The position numbers and the translations under genes were made by a program. The notes under the pieces are model-generated. The model was not told the origin of the DNA. It saw only the letters and a program-made list of their open reading frames with translations, and searched no databases. Source: Diaphorobacter caeni (GTDB taxonomy: Bacteria > Pseudomonadota > Gammaproteobacteria > Burkholderiales > Burkholderiaceae_C). From it: a DNA stretch of 64,000 nt. The first letter of the stretch is position 1. Each line of letters starts with the position of its first letter. Positions 10,216 to 19,459 of this stretch are shown in pieces. Where the stretch lies: NCBI RefSeq assembly GCF_015354245.1, contig NZ_JADKYZ010000002.1, positions 1-64,000 of the forward strand. Direction: 5' to 3'.

Positions 10216-11376
10216 TTACTTGCCGCCTGGCACCTTGCCTTCCACGCCCTTGACGTAGAAGTTCACGCCCTTGAGGAACGCGTCATCGGCCACGGTGCCT
10301 GCAGCGACCAGGTCCTTGCCGTCCTGACCGGCGATCGGGCCCTTCCAGATGCTGAACGAGCCGTCGGCCAGACCCTTCTTCACTTCTTCGACCTTGGCCT
10401 TCACGTCGGCTGGAATGTCTTCAGCCATCGAGACCATGTCGATCGCGCCTTCCTTCACGCCCCACCACGATTGCTGGGTGGCCCACTTGCCCTCCAGTGC
10501 TTCCTTGGTGGTCTTGATGTAGTAGCCGGCGGGATTGAAGATGGCCGAGCCGAGGTGGGCCTTGGGGCCGTAGGCGGTCATGTCGGAATCCCAGCCGAAG
10601 GCGCGCTTGCCCTTTTCCTCGGCGGTCTTGAGCACGGCGGCGGAGTCGGTGTTCTGGAACAGGATGTCGGCACCGCCGTTGATCAGCGAGGTCGCGGCTT
10701 CGGTTTCCTTGGGTGGCGCGAACCACTCGTTCACCCACACGACCTTGGTCTTGATCTTGGGGTTCATCGACTGCGCGCCCAGCGTGAAGCTGTTGATGTT
10801 GCGCAGCACTTCAGGGATCGGCACCGAGCCCACCACGCCCAGCGTGTTCGACTTGGTCATCGCGCCCGCGATGATGCCCGCGAGGTAGGCGCCTTCGTAC
10901 GTGCGGAAGTCATAGGTGGCGGAGTTCGGTCCGCTCTTGTAGCCGGTAGCGTGCTCCCACTTCACGTCGGGGAACTCGGGCGCCAGCTTCTGGATGACGT
11001 CCATGTAGCCAAACGTCGTGCCGAAGATCAGCTTGTTGCCCTGCGAGGCCATGTCGCGCAGCACGCGCTCGGCATCCGCGCCTTCGGGCACGCTCTCCAC
11101 GAACGTGGTCTTGATCTTGTCGCCGAATTCCTTCTCCAGCGCCTTGCGGGCACCGTCGTGCGCGAAGGTGTAGCCACCGTCACCCACAGGGCCCACATAG
11201 GCGAACGCGATCTTCAGTGGCTCAGGTGCCGCAGGGGCCGGTGCGGCCGCAGCAGGCGCCGGAGCCGGTGCGGGCGCGGGAGCTTCTTCCTTCTTGCCAC
11301 AGCCAACCATCGCGGCGGCCGCCACTGCGGACAGCGCAGCAACCTTGATCAAAGAGCGTTTTTGGAGATCCGTCAT
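10216..11376 (-). CDS. BMP family ABC transporter substrate-binding lipoprotein 1
   Basis: A 386-aa lipoprotein. The lipobox Met-Val-Gly-Cys (Cys26) follows a hydrophobic stretch, and a Lys/Glu then Ala/Pro-rich linker (about residues 28-50) tethers the domain. The BMP/PnrA domain starts at 'KIAFAYVGPVGDGGYTFAH' and includes 'ATGYKSGPNSATYDFRTYEGAYLAGIIAGAMTK' type elements typical of nucleoside-binding members. The ATG at 11376 has GAGGA 8 bases upstream. It is a paralogue of the lipoprotein at 11864-13012. A strong terminator and about 490 non-coding bases separate the two, so this copy is probably transcribed on its own. The ligand is probably a purine nucleoside or base. Confidence 0.88.
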   Translation of the reverse strand: MTDLQKRSLIKVAALSAVAAAAMVGCGKKEEAPAPAPAPAPAAAAPAPAAPEPLKIAFAYVGPVGDGGYTFAHDGARKALEKEFGDKIKTTFVESVPEGADAERVLRDMASQGNKLIFGTTFGYMDVIQKLAPEFPDVKWEHATGYKSGPNSATYDFRTYEGAYLAGIIAGAMTKSNTLGVVGSVPIPEVLRNINSFTLGAQSMNPKIKTKVVWVNEWFAPPKETEAATSLINGGADILFQNTDSAAVLKTAEEKGKRAFGWDSDMTAYGPKAHLGSAIFNPAGYYIKTTKEALEGKWATQQSWWGVKEGAIDMVSMAEDIPADVKAKVEEVKKGLADGSFSIWKGPIAGQDGKDLVAAGTVADDAFLKGVNFYVKGVEGKVPGGK

Positions 11377-11633
11377 GTGAGATTCCTCTGTTGAATGAAT
11401 AGTGGGAAAGCGCAAAAACCGACGAGCCAATCGATCAGGCAACCAACACCTGCGTCAGGCCAGCGTTCGAGGCGTGTTGCAAATATATGCACAAATCGGG
11501 CCAAGCTCACGAAATATGAAGGAATTTTGACCGCCTGTTGTTTACAAGCGAGCAAAAAGCCCTGCACCTTCCCCGCCCCCGCCAGCCGGAGCGAGCTCAG
11601 GAAGCGCAAAGAGCGAACACCCCACAACCCCAA

Positions 11634-11727
11634 CGCCAAGACAGCCCCTCAGGCTAGGCGTCTCACGCGCAGACAGTACTCTCGTACGGCAAGCGTGAGC
11701 AACGACGCATGAGGGGCTGTATTGGCG
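11634..11727. other. Large structured intergenic hairpin of unknown function
   Basis: The outer arms CGCCAA-G-ACAGCCCCTCA (11634-11651) and TGAGGGGCTGT-A-TTGGCG (11710-11727) pair over 18 positions with one mismatch. Inside, GCGT (11658-11661) can pair with ACGC (11705-11708), CTCACGC (11662-11668) pairs with GCGTGAG (11693-11699), and GTAC (11676-11679) pairs with GTAC (11684-11687). There is no T tract, so it is not an ordinary terminator. It lies 258 bases upstream of the lipoprotein 1 start on the minus strand, so it could be a leader structure or small RNA, or a dispersed palindromic repeat. Confidence 0.6.
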
Positions 11728-11779
11728 CCCCCAAACGACCTGCCATCGAAGCCAGACAGGCTTCACAAACCACAAAAAC

Positions 11780-11851
11780 AAAAACGAAAAAGGCCTTCAT
11801 CCACCCTCCCCCGCAAGCAAGCCAACGGGAGAGGAAAAGAGAAAGGCCTTT
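11780..11851 (-). terminator. Two-part intrinsic terminator after BMP lipoprotein 2
   Basis: Outer arms AAAGGCCTT (11789-11797) and AAGGCCTTT (11843-11851) enclose a second stem between the CCTCTCCCG-type and CGGGGGAGG-type segments (minus-strand reading). The exit side on the minus strand is T-rich (11780-11791 are nearly all A on the plus strand). It ends the operon that finishes with lipoprotein 2. Confidence 0.75.
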
Positions 11852-11863
11852 CCAGGCAGAAAA

Positions 11864-13012
11864 TTACTTCGCGCCTGGAACGGTCCCTTCAATACCGTTC
11901 ACGTAGAAGTTGATGCCGCGAAGGAACGCATCATCACCCACGGTGCCGGAGGTGAGCACTTCCTTGCCCGTGTTGTCCTTGATCGGACCGGTCCACACGG
12001 CAAACGACCCATCCTTCAAGCCCGCGCGCGCCTTCTCGACCTTGTCCTTGATTTCCTGCGGCACGTCGTCGGCGATCTTCTTCAGGTCGATCGCGCCTTC
12101 CTTCACGCCCCACCAGAAATTGCCGGTCTGCCACTTGCCGGCCAGCTTGTCTTCCACAACCTTGGTGTAGTACGGAGCCCAGTCGATCACTGCAGAGCCC
12201 AGATGCGCCTTCGGTGCGAACGCGCTCATGTCGCCGTCCTTGCCGAATGCGCGCGCGCCGCGCTCTTCCGCGGTCTTGAGCACTGCGGGCGAGTTGGTGT
12301 TCTGGTACATCACGTCGACGCCGCCGTTGATCAGGCTGGTCGCGGCTTCGGATTCCTTGGGTGGCGCGAACCATTCGTTCACCCACACGACCTTGGCCTT
12401 GATGCTCGGGTCCACGCTCTGCGCGCCGAGCACGAAGCTGTTGATGTTGCGCACCACTTCCGGGATCGGCACCGAGGCGACCACACCCACGGTCTTGGTC
12501 TTGGTCATCGCGCCGGCGACGATGCCGGCGAGGTATGCGCCTTCAAACGTCTTGGTGTCGTACACCGCGACGTTGTCGGCCGTCTTGTAGCCGGTGGCGT
12601 GTTCGAAATTCACGTCCTTCAGATCGCCCGCAACCTTCTGCACGAACTCCTGGTAGCCGAAGCTGGTCGCGAAAACCAGCTTGTTGCCCTGACCCACCAT
12701 GTCGCGCATCACGCGCTCGGCGTCGGCCGATTCGGGCACGCTCTCGACCATCGACGTCTCGATCTTGTCGCCGAACTTCTCCTGAATCGCCTTGCGGCCC
12801 AGCTCGTGCTGGAAGGTCCAGCCGCCGTCGCCGATGGGGCTCACGTACATGAAGCCGATCTTCAGCTTGTCGGCTGCAGGCGCTGGCGCCGCGGCCGGAG
12901 CCGGAGCTGGCGCGGGGGCCTCTTCCTTCTTGCCGCAGGCGGTCAGGGCGGCGACGGACACGGCCGACAGGCCGATCATCTTGATCAGAGCACGCTTGCT
13001 CACATTGCGCAT
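11864..13012 (-). CDS. BMP family ABC transporter substrate-binding lipoprotein 2
   Basis: A 382-aa lipoprotein with lipobox Leu-Thr-Ala-Cys (Cys26), a GKKEE start and an Ala/Pro linker as in lipoprotein 1. The domain runs from 'KIGFMYVSPIGDGGWTFQH' to the same C-terminal 'GINFYVNGIEGTVPG' ending. The two paralogues align over their whole length and are clearly related by duplication. The ATG at 13012 has AAGGA 7 bases upstream. It is the last gene of the ATPase-permease-permease-lipoprotein operon, 79 bases after the second permease, so it is likely the main binding protein of that transporter. The ligand is inferred to be a nucleoside or purine. Confidence 0.9.
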   Translation of the reverse strand: MRNVSKRALIKMIGLSAVSVAALTACGKKEEAPAPAPAPAAAPAPAADKLKIGFMYVSPIGDGGWTFQHELGRKAIQEKFGDKIETSMVESVPESADAERVMRDMVGQGNKLVFATSFGYQEFVQKVAGDLKDVNFEHATGYKTADNVAVYDTKTFEGAYLAGIVAGAMTKTKTVGVVASVPIPEVVRNINSFVLGAQSVDPSIKAKVVWVNEWFAPPKESEAATSLINGGVDVMYQNTNSPAVLKTAEERGARAFGKDGDMSAFAPKAHLGSAVIDWAPYYTKVVEDKLAGKWQTGNFWWGVKEGAIDLKKIADDVPQEIKDKVEKARAGLKDGSFAVWTGPIKDNTGKEVLTSGTVGDDAFLRGINFYVNGIEGTVPGAK

Positions 13013-13091
13013 GGGTGAATCCTTCATTTCAAAAATGGCTGACAACAAAAAACGGAACCGCGAGATGGGTTTGTAGTACTTGATTGTTCAC

Positions 13092-14012
13092 TCACGACCC
13101 GGGATAGAAAGGCTTGCCGAGTGACGCGGGCATGTTCGCGCGGATCCAGGTGGGGTTTCGCGAGATCAGCACCAGCACCACGATGGTGGCCAGATACGGC
13201 AGCATCGACAGCACCTGGCTGGGCACCTGCACGCCCGTGGCCTGCAGATGGAACTGCAGCATGGTCACGCCGCCGAACAGATAGGCGCCCAGCAGCACGC
13301 GCGCGGGCCGCCATGTGGCGAACGTGGTGAGCGCCAAGGCGATCCAGCCGCGACCGGAGACCATGCCCTCGACCCACAGCGGCGTGTAGACCGTCGAAAT
13401 GTAGGCACCCGCCAGACCGCACATCGCGCCGCCAAACATCACCGCCATCAGGCGGATGCGGCGCACCGGGTAACCCAGCGCGTGCGCCGAGCTCGGCGAC
13501 TCGCCCACCGCGCGCAGCACCAGCCCGGCGCGGGTACGGTAGAGAAACCAGATCATCGCGAACACCAGCACGACGGTGATGTACACGAGCGGATGCAGCG
13601 TGAACAGCGCCTGGCCGACGACGGGCAGATCGGCAAGGCCGGGAATTGCGTACTTGGGCAGCTCGGGGAGGCGGGCCTGCACGTAGTTCAGGCCGATGAA
13701 GGCCGAGAAGCCCGTGCCGAACAGCGACAGCGCAAGCCCCGTCGCATACTGGTTGGTGTTCAGCCAGATCACCAGCAGGCCGAACACGCCCGCGAGCAAG
13801 GCGCCCACCAGCATGCCCGCACCAAAACCGACCCAGGTACTGCCGGTGTGCACCACCGTGGCGAAGCCCGCGATGGCGGCGCACAGCATCATGCCCTCGG
13901 CACCGAGATTGACGATGCCCGACTTCTCGTTGATCAGCAGGCCCAGCGCGGCAAGCGCCAGCACGGTGCCCGCGCTGAGCGTGGAGCCCAGCAGCAATGC
14001 ATACGATTCCAT
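13092..14012 (-). CDS. BMP-associated ABC transporter permease 2
   Basis: A 306-aa permease of the branched-chain/sugar (LivH/RbsC-like) superfamily with about eight hydrophobic segments. 'LALAALGLLINEKSGIVNLGAEGMML' near residues 15-40 is typical of the NupQ/YufQ permease found with BMP lipoproteins. Its ATG at 14012 shares a base with the stop of permease 1, so translation is coupled. The longer in-frame start at 14099 is rejected because it lies within the permease 1 gene and adds no membrane segment. Confidence 0.9.
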   Translation of the reverse strand: MESYALLLGSTLSAGTVLALAALGLLINEKSGIVNLGAEGMMLCAAIAGFATVVHTGSTWVGFGAGMLVGALLAGVFGLLVIWLNTNQYATGLALSLFGTGFSAFIGLNYVQARLPELPKYAIPGLADLPVVGQALFTLHPLVYITVVLVFAMIWFLYRTRAGLVLRAVGESPSSAHALGYPVRRIRLMAVMFGGAMCGLAGAYISTVYTPLWVEGMVSGRGWIALALTTFATWRPARVLLGAYLFGGVTMLQFHLQATGVQVPSQVLSMLPYLATIVVLVLISRNPTWIRANMPASLGKPFYPGS

Positions 14013-15112
14013 CACTGGCCTCCCTTCACTGCGGCAGCAGGCGCTGCCTTGGAGCCGGACGAAACCCAGCGCACGCGATAGGCCACCAGCGTGTCGCACG
14101 CCAGCAGCGTGAACAGCAGCAGGCCCTGGAACACGCCGGTCAGCGACTTGGGCAGACCCAGTCGCGACTGGGCGAGTTCACCGCCGATATAGAACATGCT
14201 CATGAGAATCGCGGAAAAAATCATGCCGACCGGATGCAGTCGGCCCACAAAGGCCACGATGATCGCGGCAAAACCGTAGCCCGCAGGCACATAGGGCGTG
14301 AGCTGGCCGAGCGGCCCGGCCACCTCGAGCGCACCGGCCAGACCGGCCGTCGCACCCGAAATCAGCAGCGCCGTCCACAGCGCGCGGCGCGAGGAAAAGC
14401 CCGCATAGCGTGCTGCCGCCGGAGCGATGCCGCCGACCTGCAGCGCAAAGCCCGCACGCGTGCGGAACAGAAACACCCACAGCAGCGCCGCGCCCACCAG
14501 CGCGATGACCACGCCGATGTTCATGCGCAGTCCCTGCACGAGCTTGGGGATCTGCGTGACGCGCTCGAAGGCCTTGGTCTGCGGGAAGTTGTAGCCCATC
14601 GGGTCCTTCCACGGACCGTAGACCAGATAGCCGAGGAACAACGTGGCGACGTACACCAGCATCAGGCTGACCAGAATCTCGTTGGCGTTGAACCTGTCAC
14701 GCAGCAGCGCGACGATGCCCGCCCACACCATGCCGCCAAGCATGCCGGCGATCAGGATCGCGGGCACGATCCACGGGCCGGTGGTCTTGTCGGCCAGCAG
14801 CGCGATGCCGCCTGCGGCCACCGCGCCAACGACGAACTGCCCTTCCGCGCCGATGTTCCATACATTGGAGCGAAAGCACACGGCCAGCCCCAGCGCGATC
14901 AGCAGCAGCGGCGTGGCCTTCATCGTGAGCTCGGCGAGCGCATAGCCCGACTTGATCGGCTCCCAGAAGAAGGCCTGCAGGCCGCGCACCGGGTCCTTGC
15001 CCAGCAGCGCGAACAGGCACACGCCGATCACCACGGTGATGGCAAGCGCCAGAATCGGCGAGCCGTAGGTCCAGTGTTTGGATGGCTGCGGACGTTGCTC
15101 AAGCTTGAACAT
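14012..15112 (-). CDS. BMP-associated ABC transporter permease 1
   Basis: A 366-aa permease. After a cytoplasmic N-terminus and first helix (about residues 18-40) it has 'TPLLLIALGLAVCFRSNVWNIGAEGQF', the motif of NupP/YufP permeases that partner BMP lipoproteins. About nine hydrophobic segments follow. The ATG at 15112 has GGGAGG 7 bases upstream and overlaps the ATPase gene end by 14 bases. It forms the membrane channel with permease 2. Confidence 0.9.
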   Translation of the reverse strand: MFKLEQRPQPSKHWTYGSPILALAITVVIGVCLFALLGKDPVRGLQAFFWEPIKSGYALAELTMKATPLLLIALGLAVCFRSNVWNIGAEGQFVVGAVAAGGIALLADKTTGPWIVPAILIAGMLGGMVWAGIVALLRDRFNANEILVSLMLVYVATLFLGYLVYGPWKDPMGYNFPQTKAFERVTQIPKLVQGLRMNIGVVIALVGAALLWVFLFRTRAGFALQVGGIAPAAARYAGFSSRRALWTALLISGATAGLAGALEVAGPLGQLTPYVPAGYGFAAIIVAFVGRLHPVGMIFSAILMSMFYIGGELAQSRLGLPKSLTGVFQGLLLFTLLACDTLVAYRVRWVSSGSKAAPAAAVKGGQ

Positions 15113-16664
15113 GTTCGCCTCCCGCCTTGACGGCATTCGCGTCCCAGAGGCCGCTCATCCACTCGCCAATCAGTTGCACGGTCGCATCCTGACGGGCGAT
15201 CGAGGGCGACAGCTGCCCCTTGGCCACCACATGCAGGCGGTCACAGATCTCAAACAATTCGTCCAACTCCTCGCTGAGCACCAGCACGGCGCAACCAGCG
15301 TCTCTCAATGCCAGGATCTCGCCGTGGATCTGCGCCGCAGCGCCCACGTCCACACCCCAGGTGGGCTGCGAGATGATCAGCAGACTGGGCTGCGCGTCGA
15401 TCTCGCGGCCCACGATGAATTTCTGCAGGTTGCCGCCCGACAGCGACTGCGCCGCCGCCTGCGGCCCGCCCGCCTTCACGTTGAAGCGCGAGATGATGTC
15501 GCGCGCCTGCTGCTGCAGCACGCCCATGCGGATCCAGCCACCCTTGCCGAGCGCCGTCTTGCGGGTGAGCAGCAGGTTGTGCGCGAGGCTCATGCTCGGC
15601 ACCGCGCCGCGTCCCAGGCGCTCTTCCGGCACAAAGTGCAGGCCCAGCGCGCGGCGCTTGCCCGGGCCCATGCGGCCCGCGTCCTTGCCCGAGACCTGCA
15701 CCATGGCGGGCTCGGCGCGCGTGTCTTCGCCCGACAGTGCGTAGAGCAGCTCGCGCTGCCCGTTGCCGGACACGCCCGCGATGCCGACCACCTCGCCTTC
15801 GCGCACCTGAAAGTCAATGCCCTGCAGGTCGATGCCGAACTGGTCGAGCCGCGGCAGGCTGAGCCGCTGCACCTTGAGCACGACGGGGCCGACGTTGGGC
15901 TGGCGATGTTCGAGCTTGGGCGGCTCCGAGCCGATCATCATGCGCGAGAGCGAGGCATTGGTTTCCTGGGACGGATTGCACACGCCCGTCACCACCCCGC
16001 CGCGCAGCACCGTGCAGGCCGTGCACAGCGAGCGGATTTCATGCAGCTTGTGGCTGATGTAGAGAATCGAGCAGCCCTCGCTGGCCAGACGCCTGAGCAC
16101 GATGAACAGCTTTTCGACGGCCTGCGGCGTGAGCACCGACGTGGGCTCGTCCAGGATCAGCACGCGTGGCTTGGTCAGCAGCGCGCGGATGATTTCGACG
16201 CGCTGCATCTCGCCCACGGAGAGCGTATGCACGGGACGGTGGGGGTCGACCTCGAGGCCGTACTCGCGCGCGGTAGCGTCCACCTGCTGGATGACCTCGG
16301 AAAGCGGAATGCTCTTGTCAAGGCCCAGCCAGACGTTCTCGGCCACGGTCAGCGTGTCGAACAGGCTGAAATGCTGGAACACCATGGCGATGCCGAGCGC
16401 CCGCGCCTCCTGCGGATTGCGGATCTGCACCGGCTTGCCGTCGACGACGATGCGGCCCTCGTCGGGCTTGACCGCGCCGTAGATGATCTTCATGAGCGTG
16501 GACTTGCCAGCGCCGTTCTCGCCCAAAATGGCGTGGACTTCTCCCGGAAGCACCGTCAGCGATACCCCATTATTCGCAACGACCGCAGGGTATCGCTTGG
16601 TAATACCCACCAGTTCCAGTCTTGGCACTGATGTGGGTGAAAAATTCTGTTCGGACAAAGTCAT
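15099..16664 (-). CDS. BMP-associated ABC transporter ATPase, double nucleotide-binding domain
   Basis: A 521-aa protein with two ABC domains (about residues 17-250 and 265-510), as in ribose and nucleoside importers (YufO/NupO type). In domain 1, Walker A is 'GENGAGKST', the signature is 'LSVGEMQRVEIIRALL', and Walker B 'LILDEPTSVLTP' follows. In domain 2, Walker A is degenerate ('GVSGNGQRE') but the signature 'LSGGNLQKFIVGREI' is kept. This asymmetry is normal for the family, where domain 2 hydrolyses poorly. The ATG at 16664 is chosen; an upstream TTG at 16682 is possible. It is the first gene of the transport operon. Confidence 0.92.
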   Translation of the reverse strand: MTLSEQNFSPTSVPRLELVGITKRYPAVVANNGVSLTVLPGEVHAILGENGAGKSTLMKIIYGAVKPDEGRIVVDGKPVQIRNPQEARALGIAMVFQHFSLFDTLTVAENVWLGLDKSIPLSEVIQQVDATAREYGLEVDPHRPVHTLSVGEMQRVEIIRALLTKPRVLILDEPTSVLTPQAVEKLFIVLRRLASEGCSILYISHKLHEIRSLCTACTVLRGGVVTGVCNPSQETNASLSRMMIGSEPPKLEHRQPNVGPVVLKVQRLSLPRLDQFGIDLQGIDFQVREGEVVGIAGVSGNGQRELLYALSGEDTRAEPAMVQVSGKDAGRMGPGKRRALGLHFVPEERLGRGAVPSMSLAHNLLLTRKTALGKGGWIRMGVLQQQARDIISRFNVKAGGPQAAAQSLSGGNLQKFIVGREIDAQPSLLIISQPTWGVDVGAAAQIHGEILALRDAGCAVLVLSEELDELFEICDRLHVVAKGQLSPSIARQDATVQLIGEWMSGLWDANAVKAGGEHVQA

Positions 16665-16767
16665 ACAGCGAGATTGTCTCAAAGTTGTGAATGGTTATGC
16701 ATCGAAACAGGCATTCCATGCACTGCCGACATGCACTGACTGCTACGAGTTTTTCCGCCGTTGCGCC

Positions 16768-17718
16768 TCATGACCTGCGCAGCGACAGCACCACCTCGCG
16801 AACGGTGTTGCGCAGCCAGATGGCCGCCGCCGAATGATGAGATCGGGAGTGCCATAGCTGGTAATAGTGAAGGGGTTGGAACGCGACCGGGCACGGCAGG
16901 ATGGTGACCGGCAGCCGGCTCTCGAAGCGCTGACAGAACTGCCGGCCCGTGGTCAGCACCAGCAGACTGGTGGCGACGATGTCGGGAATCAGGCTGAAAT
17001 GCGCGCAGCGCGCGGCGACGTTGCGGGTGAGACCGAGCTCGTCGAGCTGCAGATCGATCACGCCCTTGGCGCCGGGATAGGTGGGCGTGGGCGCGATGTG
17101 CTCGGCGCTCAGCCAGCCGTCGCGGTCCCAGCCCCGGCGCACCACCGGGTGGTCGTTCGAGACCATGCAGACCACCTCGTCAGAAAACAGGCGCCCCAGA
17201 TGCAGCTCATCGGGGGGCTTGGGCCAATTGGCGATGACCAGATCGACGTCGCCCTGCGCGAGATGCGCCTGGTAATGCACATCCGCCGACAGCGGCAGCA
17301 CCTCGATGGGGCACAGCGGCGCCTGGGCCTTGATGCGGGCGACGAGGCGCGGCAGGAACAGCGGGTCCAGATAATCATTGGCCATCACGCGGAAGGTGCG
17401 CGTGGCGGTGCGGGGATCGAAGCCGCGCGCATCGGAGAACAGCGCCTCGGCCGAGCGCAGGATGTTCGCGGCGGGGTCCACCATGCGCAGCGCCGTGTCG
17501 GTGGGCAGCATGCTCACGCCCGAGCGCACCAGCAGCGGATCGCCCGACAGATCGCGCAATCGCTTGAGTGCAGCCGAGACCGCTGGCTGGTGCATGCCCA
17601 GACGGATCGCTGCTTTGGAGACGCTTCGTTCAATCAGCACGGTATGAAGGACCCTGATGAGATGGAGGTCTATCTTGTCGAAAAGGTTTTGTTCTCTCAT
17701 ACGTGGAGCCGCATTCAC
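16768..17718 (-). CDS. LysR family transcriptional regulator
   Basis: A 316-aa regulator. The N-terminal helix-turn-helix covers about residues 15-75 ('RVLHTVLIERSVSKAAIRLGMHQPAVSAALKRLRDLSGDPLLVR'-like region), and a LysR effector domain fills the rest. It resembles the NahR/NodD-type subgroup with 'DLHLIRVLHTV' and 'GDPLLVRSG'. It lies between the BMP transporter operon (downstream, same strand) and xdhAB (divergent, 238 bases away), so it is a good candidate regulator of xanthine dehydrogenase and possibly of purine uptake. The ATG at 17700 is an alternative start. Confidence 0.88.
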   Translation of the reverse strand: MNAAPRMREQNLFDKIDLHLIRVLHTVLIERSVSKAAIRLGMHQPAVSAALKRLRDLSGDPLLVRSGVSMLPTDTALRMVDPAANILRSAEALFSDARGFDPRTATRTFRVMANDYLDPLFLPRLVARIKAQAPLCPIEVLPLSADVHYQAHLAQGDVDLVIANWPKPPDELHLGRLFSDEVVCMVSNDHPVVRRGWDRDGWLSAEHIAPTPTYPGAKGVIDLQLDELGLTRNVAARCAHFSLIPDIVATSLLVLTTGRQFCQRFESRLPVTILPCPVAFQPLHYYQLWHSRSHHSAAAIWLRNTVREVVLSLRRS

Positions 17719-17956
17719 GCCATACGCAATGGCTTATATTGAGGGTGTCGGAGCGGCGCGGGTGCGATGGCTCCGACACCCTGCAAGCAAGATGCGAGCC
17801 GCATGCACCCTGCGTTGTGCGCCAATGTGGGGACACGTTCCACTGGCATTCATAGTGTTGCAGACATTGGCGGTATATCGCCACTCATATATATACCGAG
17901 CCGTTCCGCAATTACCCTTATGGCATTGCCTACTCAAGCACGACAGATTCGCCCTT

Positions 17957-19459
17957 ATGAGCTCTACCCGTCCCTTGCGTTTTGTCCGTCGCGGCCAGGT
18001 CGTGACATTGAATGGCGTAGCGCCCGATCGCACGCTGCTGGAAGTGCTGCGTGAAGACCTGGGCTGCTTGGGCACCAAGGAAGGCTGCGGCGAAGGCGAC
18101 TGCGGTGCCTGCACCGTGGTGCTCGGCCGCGAACGCGAGGGTGCGGTGCACTACCAGTCGGTCAACAGCTGCATTCGCCTTGCGCACTCGGTTGACGGCA
18201 TGGCGCTGTGGACGGTCGAGGACCTCGCCGCCGACCCGCTGATCCAGCCCTCTGAAAAATCCTCGAGCGACCTGCACCCGGCGCAGCAGGCCATGGTGAA
18301 CTGCCACGGCTCGCAATGCGGCTTCTGCACGCCCGGCTTCGTGATGAGCATGTTCGGCATGTACCAGAACCACGTCTGCAAGGGCGAGACCATCACGCGC
18401 GAACTCGCGGCCGAAGAGCTGTCCGGCAACCTCTGCCGCTGCACCGGCTACCGCCCGATCTTCGATGCCGCCCAGAACATGGCCGAGCTGCCGCGCATGC
18501 AGGTCAACGAGCCGGAGCTGCTCAAGCAGCTTCACGCGCTGAACACGACCCACGCGACGAGCGACGCGGCCTATCTTGCGCCGGTCACGCTCAATGAACT
18601 GCTGCAGGCGCGCGCAGCGCACCCCGATGCGCTGGTGGCCGCCGGCACGACCGACGTGGGCCTGTGGATCACCAAGATGCACAAGCAGTACGCGCAGATT
18701 CTGGATGTGACCCGCGCCGAAGAGCTGCGCCGCATCACCTCCGACGCCAAGCAGATCCACATCGGCGCGGCCGTCTCGCTGACCGATGCGTTCGACGCGC
18801 TGGTGCAGCACTGGCCGCAGCTCAAGCGCTTCGCCACGCGCTTTGCGGGCATGCCGGTGCGCAACTCCGGCACGCTGGGCGGCAACGTCGCCAACGGCTC
18901 GCCGATCGGCGATTCCATGCCGCTGCTGATCGCTCTGGGCGCAAGCATCACTCTGGCCAGCGTGCGCGGGGAACGCAGTGTCGCGCTGGAAGATTTCTAC
19001 ACAGGCTACCGCAAGAATCTGCTCGCGCCCGACGAGCTGCTCACCGCCATCCACGTGCCGCTGCCGGTACCCAACCAACGGCTCGCGGCCTATAAGATTT
19101 CCAAGCGCTTTGATGACGACATCTCGGCGGTCTGCCTCGTCATTCAAATGCAGATCGACAACGGCGTGATCCGCCAGGCACGCATCGGCGCGGGCGGCGT
19201 GGCCGCCACCCCGGCGCGCGCGGTGCAGACCGAGACGCGGCTGAACGGACAGGTCTGGAGCGAGGCGTTGGCCACGCAGGCCGGCCAGTCGCTGCAGGCG
19301 GAGTTCAACCCCATCAGCGACATGCGCGCGAGCAGGGCCTACCGCCGCGAAATGCTCGGAGCCCTGTTCCAGCGCTTCTGGCTGGAGACATCGGGAGCCG
19401 CGACGCAGGGCTCCATTCACTCGCTTGCCACACTGCAACCGCTGGAGGTGCAGCCATGA
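17957..19459 (+). CDS. xdhA: Xanthine dehydrogenase small subunit (2Fe-2S and FAD)
   Basis: A 500-aa subunit of the cytoplasmic enzyme that oxidises hypoxanthine to xanthine and urate. A plant-type ferredoxin domain holds 'KEGCGEGDCGACTVV' (Cys44, Cys49, Cys52), and a second cluster domain holds 'GSQCGFCTPGFVMSM' and 'LCRCTGYRPIFDAA'. A FAD-binding domain follows from about residue 195, with 'LVAAGTTDVGLW' and 'RNSGTLGGNVANGSPIGDSMP'. The ATG at 17957 gives the normal XdhA N-terminus. Its TGA overlaps the xdhB start (ATGA), so the two subunits are translationally coupled. The BMP transporter and the deaminase at 2869 fit a purine catabolic role. Confidence 0.95.
   Translation: MSSTRPLRFVRRGQVVTLNGVAPDRTLLEVLREDLGCLGTKEGCGEGDCGACTVVLGREREGAVHYQSVNSCIRLAHSVDGMALWTVEDLAADPLIQPSEKSSSDLHPAQQAMVNCHGSQCGFCTPGFVMSMFGMYQNHVCKGETITRELAAEELSGNLCRCTGYRPIFDAAQNMAELPRMQVNEPELLKQLHALNTTHATSDAAYLAPVTLNELLQARAAHPDALVAAGTTDVGLWITKMHKQYAQILDVTRAEELRRITSDAKQIHIGAAVSLTDAFDALVQHWPQLKRFATRFAGMPVRNSGTLGGNVANGSPIGDSMPLLIALGASITLASVRGERSVALEDFYTGYRKNLLAPDELLTAIHVPLPVPNQRLAAYKISKRFDDDISAVCLVIQMQIDNGVIRQARIGAGGVAATPARAVQTETRLNGQVWSEALATQAGQSLQAEFNPISDMRASRAYRREMLGALFQRFWLETSGAATQGSIHSLATLQPLEVQP

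Noticed and set aside
11542-11781. A 79-codon minus-strand frame through the structured intergenic element
   Set aside because: It runs through the hairpin arms, is Gly/Arg/Cys/Trp-rich and has no ribosome binding site; the nucleotide structure explains it better.
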